From NCBI GenBank assembly GCA_947054505.1, contig CAMRWU010000006.1:1-64000 (forward strand): a DNA stretch of 64,000 nucleotides, in the 5' to 3' direction. The notes beneath the pieces are model-generated. The model was not told where the DNA came from, did no database searches, and worked only from the letters and a program-made list of their open reading frames with translations. Position numbers and translations under genes: made by a program. The stretch's first letter is position 1. Every line of letters begins with the position of its first letter. This DNA is from an uncultured Pseudomonadota bacterium. GTDB taxonomy: Bacteria; Pseudomonadota; Alphaproteobacteria; RF32; CAG-239. This document shows positions 52,690 through 61,111 of this stretch, piece by piece.

Positions 52690-54072
52690 TCAGAGTTTTT
52701 TCCATGTTGTTCCGGAAGGCGAATCCTCCAAAACAATCCCCTGCTCTTTCAATTCATTGCGAATCTTATCTGCCAAGGCATAGTCCTTATTCTTTTTGGC
52801 AACTTGGCGTTCAGCAATTTTAGCTTCTATCGCGGCTTCATCAAAATCACCGGCAACACCTTTGAACCATTGTTCAGGATTTTGCCACAACAATCCCAAC
52901 AAACCGGCATCTGCCAATAATTGAGCTTTGCAACCGGCTTGTTCCTCAGCTGTCTGTGCCTTATTGAGCTGATTGACCTCCTCGTGCAGGTAGCTCAAAG
53001 CCAAAGGAGTATTCAAATCATCGGCCAGAGCCTCAACAACGCGGGAAGACGGCTCAACAACCTCGGCTTTAACATCACTGACCTTTAATAACGCATTGTA
53101 AAACTTGTCTAAAGTGGCTTTGGCTTGTTGCAATCCTTCGGTCGTGAAATTAAACGGCTGGTGATAGTGGGTCGTCAGGAACAATAAACGCAACGCTTCT
53201 GCCGGAAATTTTTCCAAGATTTCATCAAGAGTGAAGAAGTTGCCCAAAGACTTTGACATCTTTACGCCATCAATCATCAACATACCGCTGTGCACCCAAT
53301 AATTGGCAAATTTTGAACCTTCAAAAGCACAGCAGGATTGAGCACACTCATTTTCATGATGAGGGAAAATCAGGTCAGAACCGCCACCATGGATATCAAA
53401 ATCATTGCCCAGCAGTTTAGAACTCATTGCCGAGCATTCCAAGTGCCACCCAGGGCGTCCGTATCCCCACGGGCTGTCCCACCCCGGTTGATCGGCATCA
53501 GAAGGCTTCCACAGCACAAAGTCGGCCGGATTTTTCTTATAATCGGCAACCTCAATACGAGCACCGGCTAACATTTCTTTCATCGAACGTCCCGACAAAT
53601 ATCCGTATTTGGGCATCGAATCGACAGAAAACAGAACGTGTCCCTCGGCTTCATAAGCATGACCATTGTCCAAAAGGCGCTTTACGATTTCAATCATTTC
53701 CTGAATGTAATCGGTTGCACGCGGACGATAATTCGGCTCAAGAACATTGAGCTTTTTCATATCTTCAATATACCAATTATAGGTCTGTTCCGTAATGTCG
53801 CGAATCGGACGTCCCGTTTCTTTGTGTTTATTGAGAATCTTATCGTCAACATCCGTAATATTGGACACATAGGTTACCTGTTCCGCCCCATAAACCTGAC
53901 GCAATAAACGATAAAGGACATCAAATGCCACCGGCGTTTTGCCATTTCCTAAATGCGCACGATCATAAACCGTCGGACCGCAGACATACATCCGCACATT
54001 GCAGGCATCTATCGGAACAAATTTTTCTTTGCGGCGAGTCAGTGTATTGGTGAGGTAAATGTCAACCATCAT
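52690..54072 (-). CDS. cysS: Cysteinyl-tRNA synthetase
   Basis: This class I synthetase charges tRNA-Cys. It has MYVCGPTVYDRAHLGNGKTPVAFDVLYRLL, which carries the zinc Cys and the HIGH equivalent. GWHLECSAMSSKLLG, DIHGGGSDLIFPHHENECAQS and the KMSKS loop GVKMSKSLGNFFTLDEIL follow. The C-terminal DALR-like region ends with KNKDYALADKIRNELKEQGIVLEDSPSGTTW. The length of 460 aa is normal. It lies 15 bp after gltX on the same strand. Confidence 0.97.
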   Translation of the reverse strand: MMVDIYLTNTLTRRKEKFVPIDACNVRMYVCGPTVYDRAHLGNGKTPVAFDVLYRLLRQVYGAEQVTYVSNITDVDDKILNKHKETGRPIRDITEQTYNWYIEDMKKLNVLEPNYRPRATDYIQEMIEIVKRLLDNGHAYEAEGHVLFSVDSMPKYGYLSGRSMKEMLAGARIEVADYKKNPADFVLWKPSDADQPGWDSPWGYGRPGWHLECSAMSSKLLGNDFDIHGGGSDLIFPHHENECAQSCCAFEGSKFANYWVHSGMLMIDGVKMSKSLGNFFTLDEILEKFPAEALRLLFLTTHYHQPFNFTTEGLQQAKATLDKFYNALLKVSDVKAEVVEPSSRVVEALADDLNTPLALSYLHEEVNQLNKAQTAEEQAGCKAQLLADAGLLGLLWQNPEQWFKGVAGDFDEAAIEAKIAERQVAKKNKDYALADKIRNELKEQGIVLEDSPSGTTWKKL

Positions 54073-54087
54073 ATTCTCCTAAATTAA

Positions 54088-55410
54088 TCAGGCTTCGATG
54101 CCTTTGAGACGTTTATAAGCACGGTCACGCCCAATCAGCGGCAACAAGGTTTTCAATTCAGGACCGTTTTCCTGTGCTGTCAAAGCCTTGCGCAACGGAT
54201 GAAACAATTCTTTTCCTTTCTTTCCGCTCTGAGCTTTGACCTCTGCCAACCATGCATTGAATGTTTCGCTGTTCCACGGTTCCGGCGGCAACAACTCGGC
54301 GGCCACATCCGTCAAGGCTTTGTCCTCAATAACAGGCTTGACCGTTTGATGGCAGATTTGTTCCCATTCATTAACATCATCAACAACATTTAAGTTGCCG
54401 CGAACAGCATTCCAAAAAGCCTCGTCGGACTTAATACGACCTTTGACGGCGTCATACGGCATATTGCGAACAAAACGCGTGTTAAAGGTTTTGAGTTCTT
54501 CTTCATCAAACTTCGGCTGTGAACGACCAAGTTTAGTCAAATCCAAAGACTGAGCCAAAGTTTCCAAATCATAAAACGGTTCAATCGCTTCCGACGTTCC
54601 GAGTTTGGCCAAAAATGAGCAAATAGCCATTGCCTCGACACCTTCAGCGCGCAATTCTCTAACCCCCAAAGACCCTAAACGTTTGGACAACTTGCCCTCT
54701 TTACCGGTTAATAGCGGGAGATGGGCAAAGGTCGGTATCTTGCCGTCGACGGCTTCAAACATCTGAATTTGCGCGGCGGTATTGGTTACATGGTCTTCGC
54801 CGCGGATAATATGAGTAATGCCAAAATCAGCGTCGTCAATCACAGATGGCAGATGATATAAATAGGAGCCATCTTCACGGATAATAACCGGATCGGCCAA
54901 ATTGGCGGCATCATAATGACAATGTCCGCGAACCAAATCATCCCAGTCGATATTGCCGGGGATGAGCTTGAAACGATAATGCGGTTTGCGTCCTTCGGCT
55001 TCATACGCGGAAATTTGTTCTGCGGTCAACTTCAGTGCCCCACGATCATAAATCGGCGGCAATCCTTTTGTCATCAGCTTTTTGCGCATGACTTCCAATT
55101 CTTCGGCCGTTTCATAGCAAGCATAAACGCGCCCTTCAGCTTTCAGGCGGGCAACAACCTCATCATAACGCGCCATTCGCGCAGACTGACGAGCTTCTTC
55201 ATCCCAATTAAAACCCAGCCAAACCAAGATGTCACGCAGAGCGTCCTCATATTCTTTTTTAGAACGCAACACATCCGTATCATCAATACGCAACATAAAT
55301 TTTCCACCCAGTTTTTTGGCCAACAGCCAGTTAAAAACCGCGGTTCTTGTATTGCCAATATGCATATAGCCGGTCGGGCTTGGGGCAAATCTTACTTTTA
55401 AATCACTCAT
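54088..55410 (-). CDS. gltX: Glutamyl-tRNA synthetase
   Basis: This class I synthetase charges tRNA-Glu (one such tRNA is at 22175). Motifs are VRFAPSPTGYMHIGNTRTAVFNWLLAKK, MLRIDDTD, HIIRGEDHVTNTAAQIQM and KLSKRLGSLGVREL. At 440 aa it is at the short end. Many alphaproteobacteria carry two GltX paralogues, one of which mischarges tRNA-Gln for GatCAB; which one this is cannot be told here. Confidence 0.96.
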   Translation of the reverse strand: MSDLKVRFAPSPTGYMHIGNTRTAVFNWLLAKKLGGKFMLRIDDTDVLRSKKEYEDALRDILVWLGFNWDEEARQSARMARYDEVVARLKAEGRVYACYETAEELEVMRKKLMTKGLPPIYDRGALKLTAEQISAYEAEGRKPHYRFKLIPGNIDWDDLVRGHCHYDAANLADPVIIREDGSYLYHLPSVIDDADFGITHIIRGEDHVTNTAAQIQMFEAVDGKIPTFAHLPLLTGKEGKLSKRLGSLGVRELRAEGVEAMAICSFLAKLGTSEAIEPFYDLETLAQSLDLTKLGRSQPKFDEEELKTFNTRFVRNMPYDAVKGRIKSDEAFWNAVRGNLNVVDDVNEWEQICHQTVKPVIEDKALTDVAAELLPPEPWNSETFNAWLAEVKAQSGKKGKELFHPLRKALTAQENGPELKTLLPLIGRDRAYKRLKGIEA

Positions 55411-55506
55411 TTTCTTATTCCAGATATAATAAAACTATCGGGAATATTACTGTTATTGTCCTCTGATTTCAAGCCCTTTTTCCGGAAAACACCCTTATCT
55501 GTTTTT

Positions 55507-56157
55507 TTATCCCCTGATTTTGGTTTGGACGTTTCGTTCTGCCGAAACCGCCAAATCGGTCAAATCTTCGATAAACCATTCAATTTCACCGTCAACACCT
55601 TCTATCATCTCGGCAAAACGCGTCCGATACGCCAAAATCAGACTGCTTTCTTCCAGTTTGATATCAACCAGTTTAATTTTATCGCCCACCTGATGAAGAC
55701 GGAATCTGACATTAACAGACTGCGCAGGTTTGTCCGGTGATAATGCAAAATTCACCCGAGCGGTTATCTCGGTAAACCCATTATCTTCGGAAACACCGGT
55801 TACATTATAGGATAAATTGCTGGCAAACTCCAAAGGCAATGTCTTATACATTGCCAAAGCATAGCGATTAAACACCTCTTGAAACTGTTTTTGTTGAGCT
55901 TCCGGCATTGTGCGCCAATAACGTCCGACAACAAAACGCGAGATATAATCAATATCAACATACTCAATAAATAATGAATCCAATTTGTTGAAGCGCTGAC
56001 GAATATCGGAAATACGAAATGTTGTCAACAACTCCTCACCCTTTTCTTCAGCCCATTGACGCGCCTTATCCGCATTTACGGCTTCGGCCTGCACCGAAAA
56101 TGAGAAACAAACAGCGGCCAAAAGACTGATAAGTTGCAAAAAACAGTTACGTTTCAT
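55507..56157 (-). CDS. MlaC-like phospholipid-binding periplasmic protein
   Basis: This is a Ttg2D/MlaC family lipid shuttle of the Mla retrograde phospholipid pathway. It has a signal peptide (CFLQLISLLAAVCFSFSVQAEA). The family pattern runs IRQRFNKLDSLFIEYVDIDYISRFVVGRYWRTMPEAQQKQFQEVFNRYAL, then YNVTGVSEDNGFTEITARV and the VRFRLHQVGDKIKLVDIKLEESSL core. The usual Mla ABC genes are absent from the window, so the cognate transporter is elsewhere. The YhdP/AsmA protein at the window end also belongs to lipid trafficking. Confidence 0.88.
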   Translation of the reverse strand: MKRNCFLQLISLLAAVCFSFSVQAEAVNADKARQWAEEKGEELLTTFRISDIRQRFNKLDSLFIEYVDIDYISRFVVGRYWRTMPEAQQKQFQEVFNRYALAMYKTLPLEFASNLSYNVTGVSEDNGFTEITARVNFALSPDKPAQSVNVRFRLHQVGDKIKLVDIKLEESSLILAYRTRFAEMIEGVDGEIEWFIEDLTDLAVSAERNVQTKIRG

Positions 56158-56213
56158 AAAATTTTGCCCTATAGTTATTTTAGGTTTAAGTTTAACATAT
56201 ATTGGTTAATAAA

Positions 56214-57239
56214 ATGAAACTAAACAGACTCTTTGCCGGCTTTTTATGCTGTGGTATTTTGTTTTCCAACAATTTGCAGGCGGCTGACGCAGGATTGCGC
56301 GTGGTTAATACCCGTGGTTTTGTTCGTTGCGGCACTGACCTCAGCACCGCGACTTATGCCAAAAAAGGCAAAGATAAGCAATGGTACGGAATTGATGCCG
56401 ATTTGTGCCGGGTATTGGCTACGGCAATTTTTGGCGACAGCAACAAGTTTGAGTTGGTTAATGTGCCGGCCTCTGAAATTTCTAAGGCCTTGGCTGACAG
56501 TTCAATTGATGTCATGCTTGGCAACAACGCTCTTTCTGCTGGTGCGGAAATCAAGGGAAAAGCCACCGCCGTAGATGTTTTATATTATGATAAGCAGATG
56601 TTTTTGGCTCATCCTTTGAAAAACGCCGAATCAATGGAAGCTTATAAAGGTAGTAATGTTTGTGTGGTCAAAAATTCGGCAGACATGGCCAATGTCAATG
56701 ATTTTAGCCGCAAATACAACCTCGGACTAAAGCTTTTATCATATAACAATTTGGAGCAAGCTAAAGCGGCTTTTTTCCTGAAACGCTGTCAGCTGTTCAG
56801 CGCCAATGAAATTTATCTGCGCGGCGTGGCGGCGATGATTGTCAGCGCCAACAACACTTATGAACTGTTGCCTGAAGTTATTTCCTATCGTCCGGTTTAT
56901 GCCTACACCTCAAGAGACAATGCCTCTTTGCGGATTGTCATTAAGTGGATTTTTAATGCTTTGTCCCTCGCTGAAGAAACAGGCATATCATCTAAAAACA
57001 TTGATGCTTTTATCGGGGTGACAAACGGTTCAACCCGCAACCTGCTTGGAATCGATCCGCAATTGTGGGAATCTTACAGGCTTCATCCGCAATGGGTTCG
57101 CCAATCGATCAAAGAACTCGGAAACTTCGGAGAAATCTATGAACGCAATCTGGGGCAAGATTCCGAATATAAAATCCCCAGAGAAAAAAACAACTTGGTG
57201 CAAAACAACGGATTGATTATCGCTAAGCCGTTTTTCTGA
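56214..57239 (+). CDS. AapJ-like amino-acid ABC transporter binding protein
   Basis: This periplasmic type II substrate-binding protein is of the general L-amino-acid family. It has a signal peptide (LFAGFLCCGILFSNNLQAADA), then TRGFVRCGTDL and WYGIDADLCRVLATAIFGDSNKFELVNVPASE, the typical AapJ-like region. It ends with WVRQSIKELGNFGEIYERNLG. The ATG at 56214 follows an in-frame TTG at 56202. No permease or ATPase gene is adjacent, so it is an orphan. The ligand-binding arginine of typical AapJ is not obvious, and ligand preference is unknown. Confidence 0.85.
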   Translation: MKLNRLFAGFLCCGILFSNNLQAADAGLRVVNTRGFVRCGTDLSTATYAKKGKDKQWYGIDADLCRVLATAIFGDSNKFELVNVPASEISKALADSSIDVMLGNNALSAGAEIKGKATAVDVLYYDKQMFLAHPLKNAESMEAYKGSNVCVVKNSADMANVNDFSRKYNLGLKLLSYNNLEQAKAAFFLKRCQLFSANEIYLRGVAAMIVSANNTYELLPEVISYRPVYAYTSRDNASLRIVIKWIFNALSLAEETGISSKNIDAFIGVTNGSTRNLLGIDPQLWESYRLHPQWVRQSIKELGNFGEIYERNLGQDSEYKIPREKNNLVQNNGLIIAKPFF

Positions 57240-57927
57240 TTTTTTCTTTTTGTTTGATGAAGGCTACCGCCGCTTGTTGAGCTTCCTCGGAAATAGCATG
57301 TAAGCCTCCCTCTATAACCTCTGTCATTACGGAACATCCTAAATTCTCAAGTTGTTGACGGGTATATTCCTGCGCCTCAAAGCGAACATAAGTATCCTGA
57401 TTGCCATGAATAAGGAGGGTGTCCGGTGTGCTTTGAGCATGTTTGCAAACACGGCTTTTGCCAGCCAAAATACCGCTGAAACTGATGACGCCACGCACTT
57501 TCCGCGGCAACATCATTCCGGTATAAAGCGCAACCATGGCCCCCTGAGAAAAACCGCAGAGGTAAACATCGTCCCAGTCCAAATCATATTCCCGCAACAC
57601 CTGTTCGATATACGACGCAACATTTTCATACGCCTGTTGCAGCCCCAAAGTCATTTTATCATAAATTGCGGCACACTCGTCAATGGTTGCAACCTGACGC
57701 CGCATATCCTCAGCATCAAAACGGTGCATTGAGTACCACTGACGTTTTTCCTCATGAATTTCGCAGGCCTCCGGGGCTTGCGGAATATGAATGGCGTAAT
57801 CGTCTAAATCATCATAAAGACAGGAAATGCGATGATCGACAGCTTCTGCACAGTGCACATAGCCGTGCAGAAAAACAACCAGTTTTTTGGGCAGTCCTTT
57901 GATATGAACAATCTCTTCCGTAATCAT
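57223..57927 (-). CDS. YpfH-like phospholipase/carboxylesterase
   Basis: This cytoplasmic alpha/beta hydrolase is of the carboxylesterase (lysophospholipase) family. The catalytic triad is readable: Ser in YLCGFSQGAMVALYTGMM, Asp in LIHGNQDTYVRF and His in EGGLHAISEEA. The oxyanion loop is VVFLHGYVH. The length of 234 aa is normal. It is convergent with the AapJ-like gene, overlapping by 17 bp. The natural ester substrate is unknown. Confidence 0.9.
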   Translation of the reverse strand: MITEEIVHIKGLPKKLVVFLHGYVHCAEAVDHRISCLYDDLDDYAIHIPQAPEACEIHEEKRQWYSMHRFDAEDMRRQVATIDECAAIYDKMTLGLQQAYENVASYIEQVLREYDLDWDDVYLCGFSQGAMVALYTGMMLPRKVRGVISFSGILAGKSRVCKHAQSTPDTLLIHGNQDTYVRFEAQEYTRQQLENLGCSVMTEVIEGGLHAISEEAQQAAVAFIKQKEKIRKTA

Positions 57928-58001
57928 CAGGCGATACTCTTGTTTTTTCTTTTTTTGTCATACCGTAAAGAACTGAATAAATCGTAAACAAAATAAAAAA
58001 A

Positions 58002-58028
58002 GCCCCAAGGATAAATCCACCTTGGGGC
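58002..58028 (-). terminator. Terminator of the cysteine-rich protein gene
   Basis: GCCCCAAGG pairs perfectly with CCTTGGGGC around a 9-nt loop, followed on the minus strand by seven U, about 90 bp after the stop of the large cysteine-rich gene. Confidence 0.9.
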
Positions 58029-58118
58029 CGGAGTTTATTAATCAATCACTATTTTGCATACAGCCATTTCTATCATGATTACCGTAGTTTGAGCTGTCGG
58101 TTTTTATGGGTTACTCCT

Positions 58119-60245
58119 TTAATATGCATAATCACACCCCGGAACCAATGTTTTACATATAGTTTCATCGGTATTCTTATGATCGGCAATTGCCTGACAG
58201 CCATTTTCATCAGTATCAATCGCCTGTTGGCATACCAGCTTGTCGACATCCGGAGCAAGATGACTCTCGATATTTTCCCACTTGTTACAATCCCCCTTTA
58301 CAGTCCCGTAGGCCAATGTGTACTTGAGACTCTCCCAGTATCCAACATAGGGATTATTGACATCAATTTCTTCAACAATCATAGCTCCATTTTTGTCATG
58401 GGCTGCAAAAATACAACCTATATCATATTCGATACTATAAGAATAACACACAAGACGATTCCTATCCACAACAAAATAGTTAGGAGGAAGAGCGCTTGAC
58501 AGTTGAGGATATTTACTTGCTTCTATGATTCTGGATGCTGATGTGTATCCTTGAATAGACCATGTTCCATTATTGACCGGATAATAGCCTCCACTGTTGC
58601 GGGTTGTTTGAGAACAGACACGTACATAGTTTTGTTTACACTCCTTTGATGAAGCTACTCCGGCAATATGACTGATAAACTTATTATCATTCGGTTTTTT
58701 TAGCCAGATATTTTCTTTAAAGCAGTGATCAAACATGAATGCCGCTTCGTCACCTTCAGAATCTATACCTTCTACCTCATCGGTACACCATTCATAATAT
58801 AAATTCTCCACATCTTCAGGATCATACTTATCCGCATCAAGGCTTATCTGTCCTTCATTTTCAATAAACATACACGGATCATAATCATTCTTCACAGACA
58901 TCGTCGCTTTCATTGGTTTCCAAATATAACACTTACAATCTGTGTAACAAGTCTTGCCGTTAACCGTTGTTTCTGTACAATACTGGTTACGGCTTGGTTT
59001 GGCTGACAGATATCCTTTGCTTTCGCATGTCGCCGTATCCTCACACTTATAGCAGGTTGTGCCGGCATCTGTTTTTGTTGTCGCCGTCTGCTTTTGTGAT
59101 GAAGTGCAGGCGGTTTTGCCGTATCCCGTCGGACAAATATCGGACTTGCAGTCTTTATAGCACTCTATTTGATTTTCCGGCGTCTCATTAAGCGGTAATT
59201 TTATTAATGTACACTTATGGTCGGCGGGAATTTCATTCCATCTGATATACGTTCCTGCCGGCGCATACTCGCGGCATTCTCTGGCCCGGCATTGAATACA
59301 ACGCGTTCCCGCATCCGTATATTTCGGAGTTCCCGTTTCTATATGTCGGTCTGCACAGCCTTTCCAATATCCTTCCGGACAGTCGTCCTTTTTGGCTGTG
59401 CACTTTCCGCATTCTTTGTCTCCGGAATAACCGTTTGAAGAATAGGCGTATTTCTTTGTGTCTGAACATGTCGTCACACCGGCAGTGTAACCGGCCGGAC
59501 AAGGTATGGCTTCACACGTATTACCCACTTTTTTCCAAGCCGGTCCGTTTGTACAGCTGTCAAGTTTCAACTTTGTATTGTTGTCCGGACATTGGGAACA
59601 TACACCTCCCGTCGGACATACCGTCAAAGGATAGGCGCTGCAATCCTCTATTTTGACACAAGCCCCGCTTTTCTCCGTATAACCGTCTTTACAATTCTTA
59701 AATTTATGTTTGCTGTCACAAGTTTCACAGTTGGCATTGATCGGACAGATTGCTAAATTATAATCGCTCGGACAATTACATTGCGCATATTTCATTGTCC
59801 TTAATGCTCCGGGCAATGATCCTGCAAGACTACTTGATGGAAGCGTTTTTGACAGCTCAGCTACTGTATCTTTTTTAACTAACGCACTATCCACCATCGT
59901 CGGTTTCTTTATATCTGAACAACCTTCGCTAAGTTTTTTAGGTGAGCGACAGTTGCTTGCGGTGTATTTGTAATAAGAAGTGTCACAAACACATTCTTCA
60001 TAACAGGTCAAGCCGGCTATCGGATGTTGGGTACCTTTGCCAACCCGATGTGCGCCACAACTGTCCAACAAGCCATAGGTCGCACAGTTTTTCTCACTCT
60101 TGTTGCTACCACCGTCATTAACACGATTTGCACCATAACTCTTATTGTCACCCAGATAGTCAGGTAACCACGTCACTTTGGCTGTAACATGCGTTGCCAT
60201 ACATATACACAGCAACGACGCTACTAAAAGATAGTATCGTTTCAT
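58119..60245 (-). CDS. Large secreted cysteine-rich modular protein
   Basis: The 708-residue protein has a signal peptide (YYLLVASLLCICMATHVTA) and 55 cysteines in short modules. Repeating units include CNCPSDYNLAICPINANCETC, CKDGYTEKSGACVK, CPAGYTAGVTTCSDTKKYAYSS and TDAGTTCYKCEDTATC. The last 270 residues have fewer cysteines and look like a separate domain. The CPAGYT module is shared with the gene at the window start, and the CPxxYNL module with the broken gene at 27.7-28.3 kb. The modules resemble EGF- or TIL-like disulfide knots, but I cannot name a family. Surface adhesion or protection are guesses. It is flanked by a terminator downstream. Confidence 0.82.
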   Translation of the reverse strand: MKRYYLLVASLLCICMATHVTAKVTWLPDYLGDNKSYGANRVNDGGSNKSEKNCATYGLLDSCGAHRVGKGTQHPIAGLTCYEECVCDTSYYKYTASNCRSPKKLSEGCSDIKKPTMVDSALVKKDTVAELSKTLPSSSLAGSLPGALRTMKYAQCNCPSDYNLAICPINANCETCDSKHKFKNCKDGYTEKSGACVKIEDCSAYPLTVCPTGGVCSQCPDNNTKLKLDSCTNGPAWKKVGNTCEAIPCPAGYTAGVTTCSDTKKYAYSSNGYSGDKECGKCTAKKDDCPEGYWKGCADRHIETGTPKYTDAGTRCIQCRARECREYAPAGTYIRWNEIPADHKCTLIKLPLNETPENQIECYKDCKSDICPTGYGKTACTSSQKQTATTKTDAGTTCYKCEDTATCESKGYLSAKPSRNQYCTETTVNGKTCYTDCKCYIWKPMKATMSVKNDYDPCMFIENEGQISLDADKYDPEDVENLYYEWCTDEVEGIDSEGDEAAFMFDHCFKENIWLKKPNDNKFISHIAGVASSKECKQNYVRVCSQTTRNSGGYYPVNNGTWSIQGYTSASRIIEASKYPQLSSALPPNYFVVDRNRLVCYSYSIEYDIGCIFAAHDKNGAMIVEEIDVNNPYVGYWESLKYTLAYGTVKGDCNKWENIESHLAPDVDKLVCQQAIDTDENGCQAIADHKNTDETICKTLVPGCDYAY

Positions 60246-60436
60246 GATAAACTCCTCTTAAAACATAAAAATCCAAACACCACTTTTATTTTACCATACC
60301 CCATCAACAAAAGCAAACAAATTATGCTTATTTACTGATATTGCGGCGCGTTATATGAACAAAATCCTTTAGGCTTGACAATTGCTTCTGTCGCCCTCAT
60401 ATTTGTATTATTACATGTATAATGATGGAGATATTT

Positions 60437-60649
60437 ATGGTTCAGAATATTGATTTTAGTAAACAGACAGCCTCACTTAGAGAGCTTAATCAGAAAATTA
60501 CCAGTCATATCGGTATTGATGAACGCTTTAGATATGCGCATCGTCTTATTGCCTCAAAATCAGCCAGCAATAATGTTAAAAATATTGATAGAATGGTGAA
60601 ACTTTTACAAAAAAGTCAAAGTATGTCTTCGTTATTTGTTAAAAAATAA
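60437..60649 (+). CDS. Small hypothetical protein, 70 aa
   Basis: I do not recognise this protein. GGAG lies 8 bases before the ATG at 60437. The product is helical and basic (LRELNQKITSHIGIDERFRYAHRLIASKSAS), without a signal peptide. Its 3' end overlaps the convergent HAD gene by 18 bp. The 190 bp between it and the cysteine-rich gene show no further feature apart from expected promoters. Confidence 0.55.
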   Translation: MVQNIDFSKQTASLRELNQKITSHIGIDERFRYAHRLIASKSASNNVKNIDRMVKLLQKSQSMSSLFVKK

Positions 60650-61111
60650 CACGTTTTCAATAGAATCCAGAACCTGTGCCGCAGGTTTCTTAAAGTCTAA
60701 TGTATAGCCGTTATTGGTCAAACAATGTTCGTTTCCATAACGGCAATATGGCGTTGTAAACCATTTAACATAGGTGTCGCTGTCATCAATGTGCAAATCA
60801 ATCCCATGATTGCGACAATATTTTGCTTTGGCCATATTCCAGACCTTATCATCAATATGGAGCTCGCCGTTGTGATAAGTTGTTACGCTTGGGCAATCTT
60901 TATAAGCATCCATAATCGCAAAAACATTTGTATAATCAATATTCAGACGCTGTAATTCGGCCCGAATAAGCGCCTCCGGACCGCCGGTAATGATGTGTAT
61001 CTCATATCCTCGCTTCAAGGCTTCTGCTGAAAAATCAGCAAAAAACTCAGGACGTGTGCTTATCACGCCATGAAAATCCAAACCAATTTTCAGTCGTTTG
61101 TTATTTTTCAT
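60632..61111 (-). CDS. HAD-superfamily phosphatase-like protein
   Basis: The short HAD hydrolase core (about 159 aa) opens with KIGLDFHGVISTRPEFF, where motif I reads DFHG rather than the usual DxDG. Motif II is IHIITGG, and motif IV is LHIDDSDTYVKWF. The replacement of the second catalytic Asp by His in motif I is unusual and may mean altered or no phosphatase activity. ATG at 61111 is used, with ATG at 61120 possible; both overlap the end of the AsmA-like gene. Substrate unknown. Confidence 0.72.
   Translation of the reverse strand: MKNNKRLKIGLDFHGVISTRPEFFADFSAEALKRGYEIHIITGGPEALIRAELQRLNIDYTNVFAIMDAYKDCPSVTTYHNGELHIDDKVWNMAKAKYCRNHGIDLHIDDSDTYVKWFTTPYCRYGNEHCLTNNGYTLDFKKPAAQVLDSIENVLFFNK

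Noticed and set aside
57812..58045. 77-residue minus-strand frame with a hydrophobic start
   Set aside because: It begins downstream of, and runs through, the terminator at 58002-58028 and overlaps the esterase start; no ribosome site.
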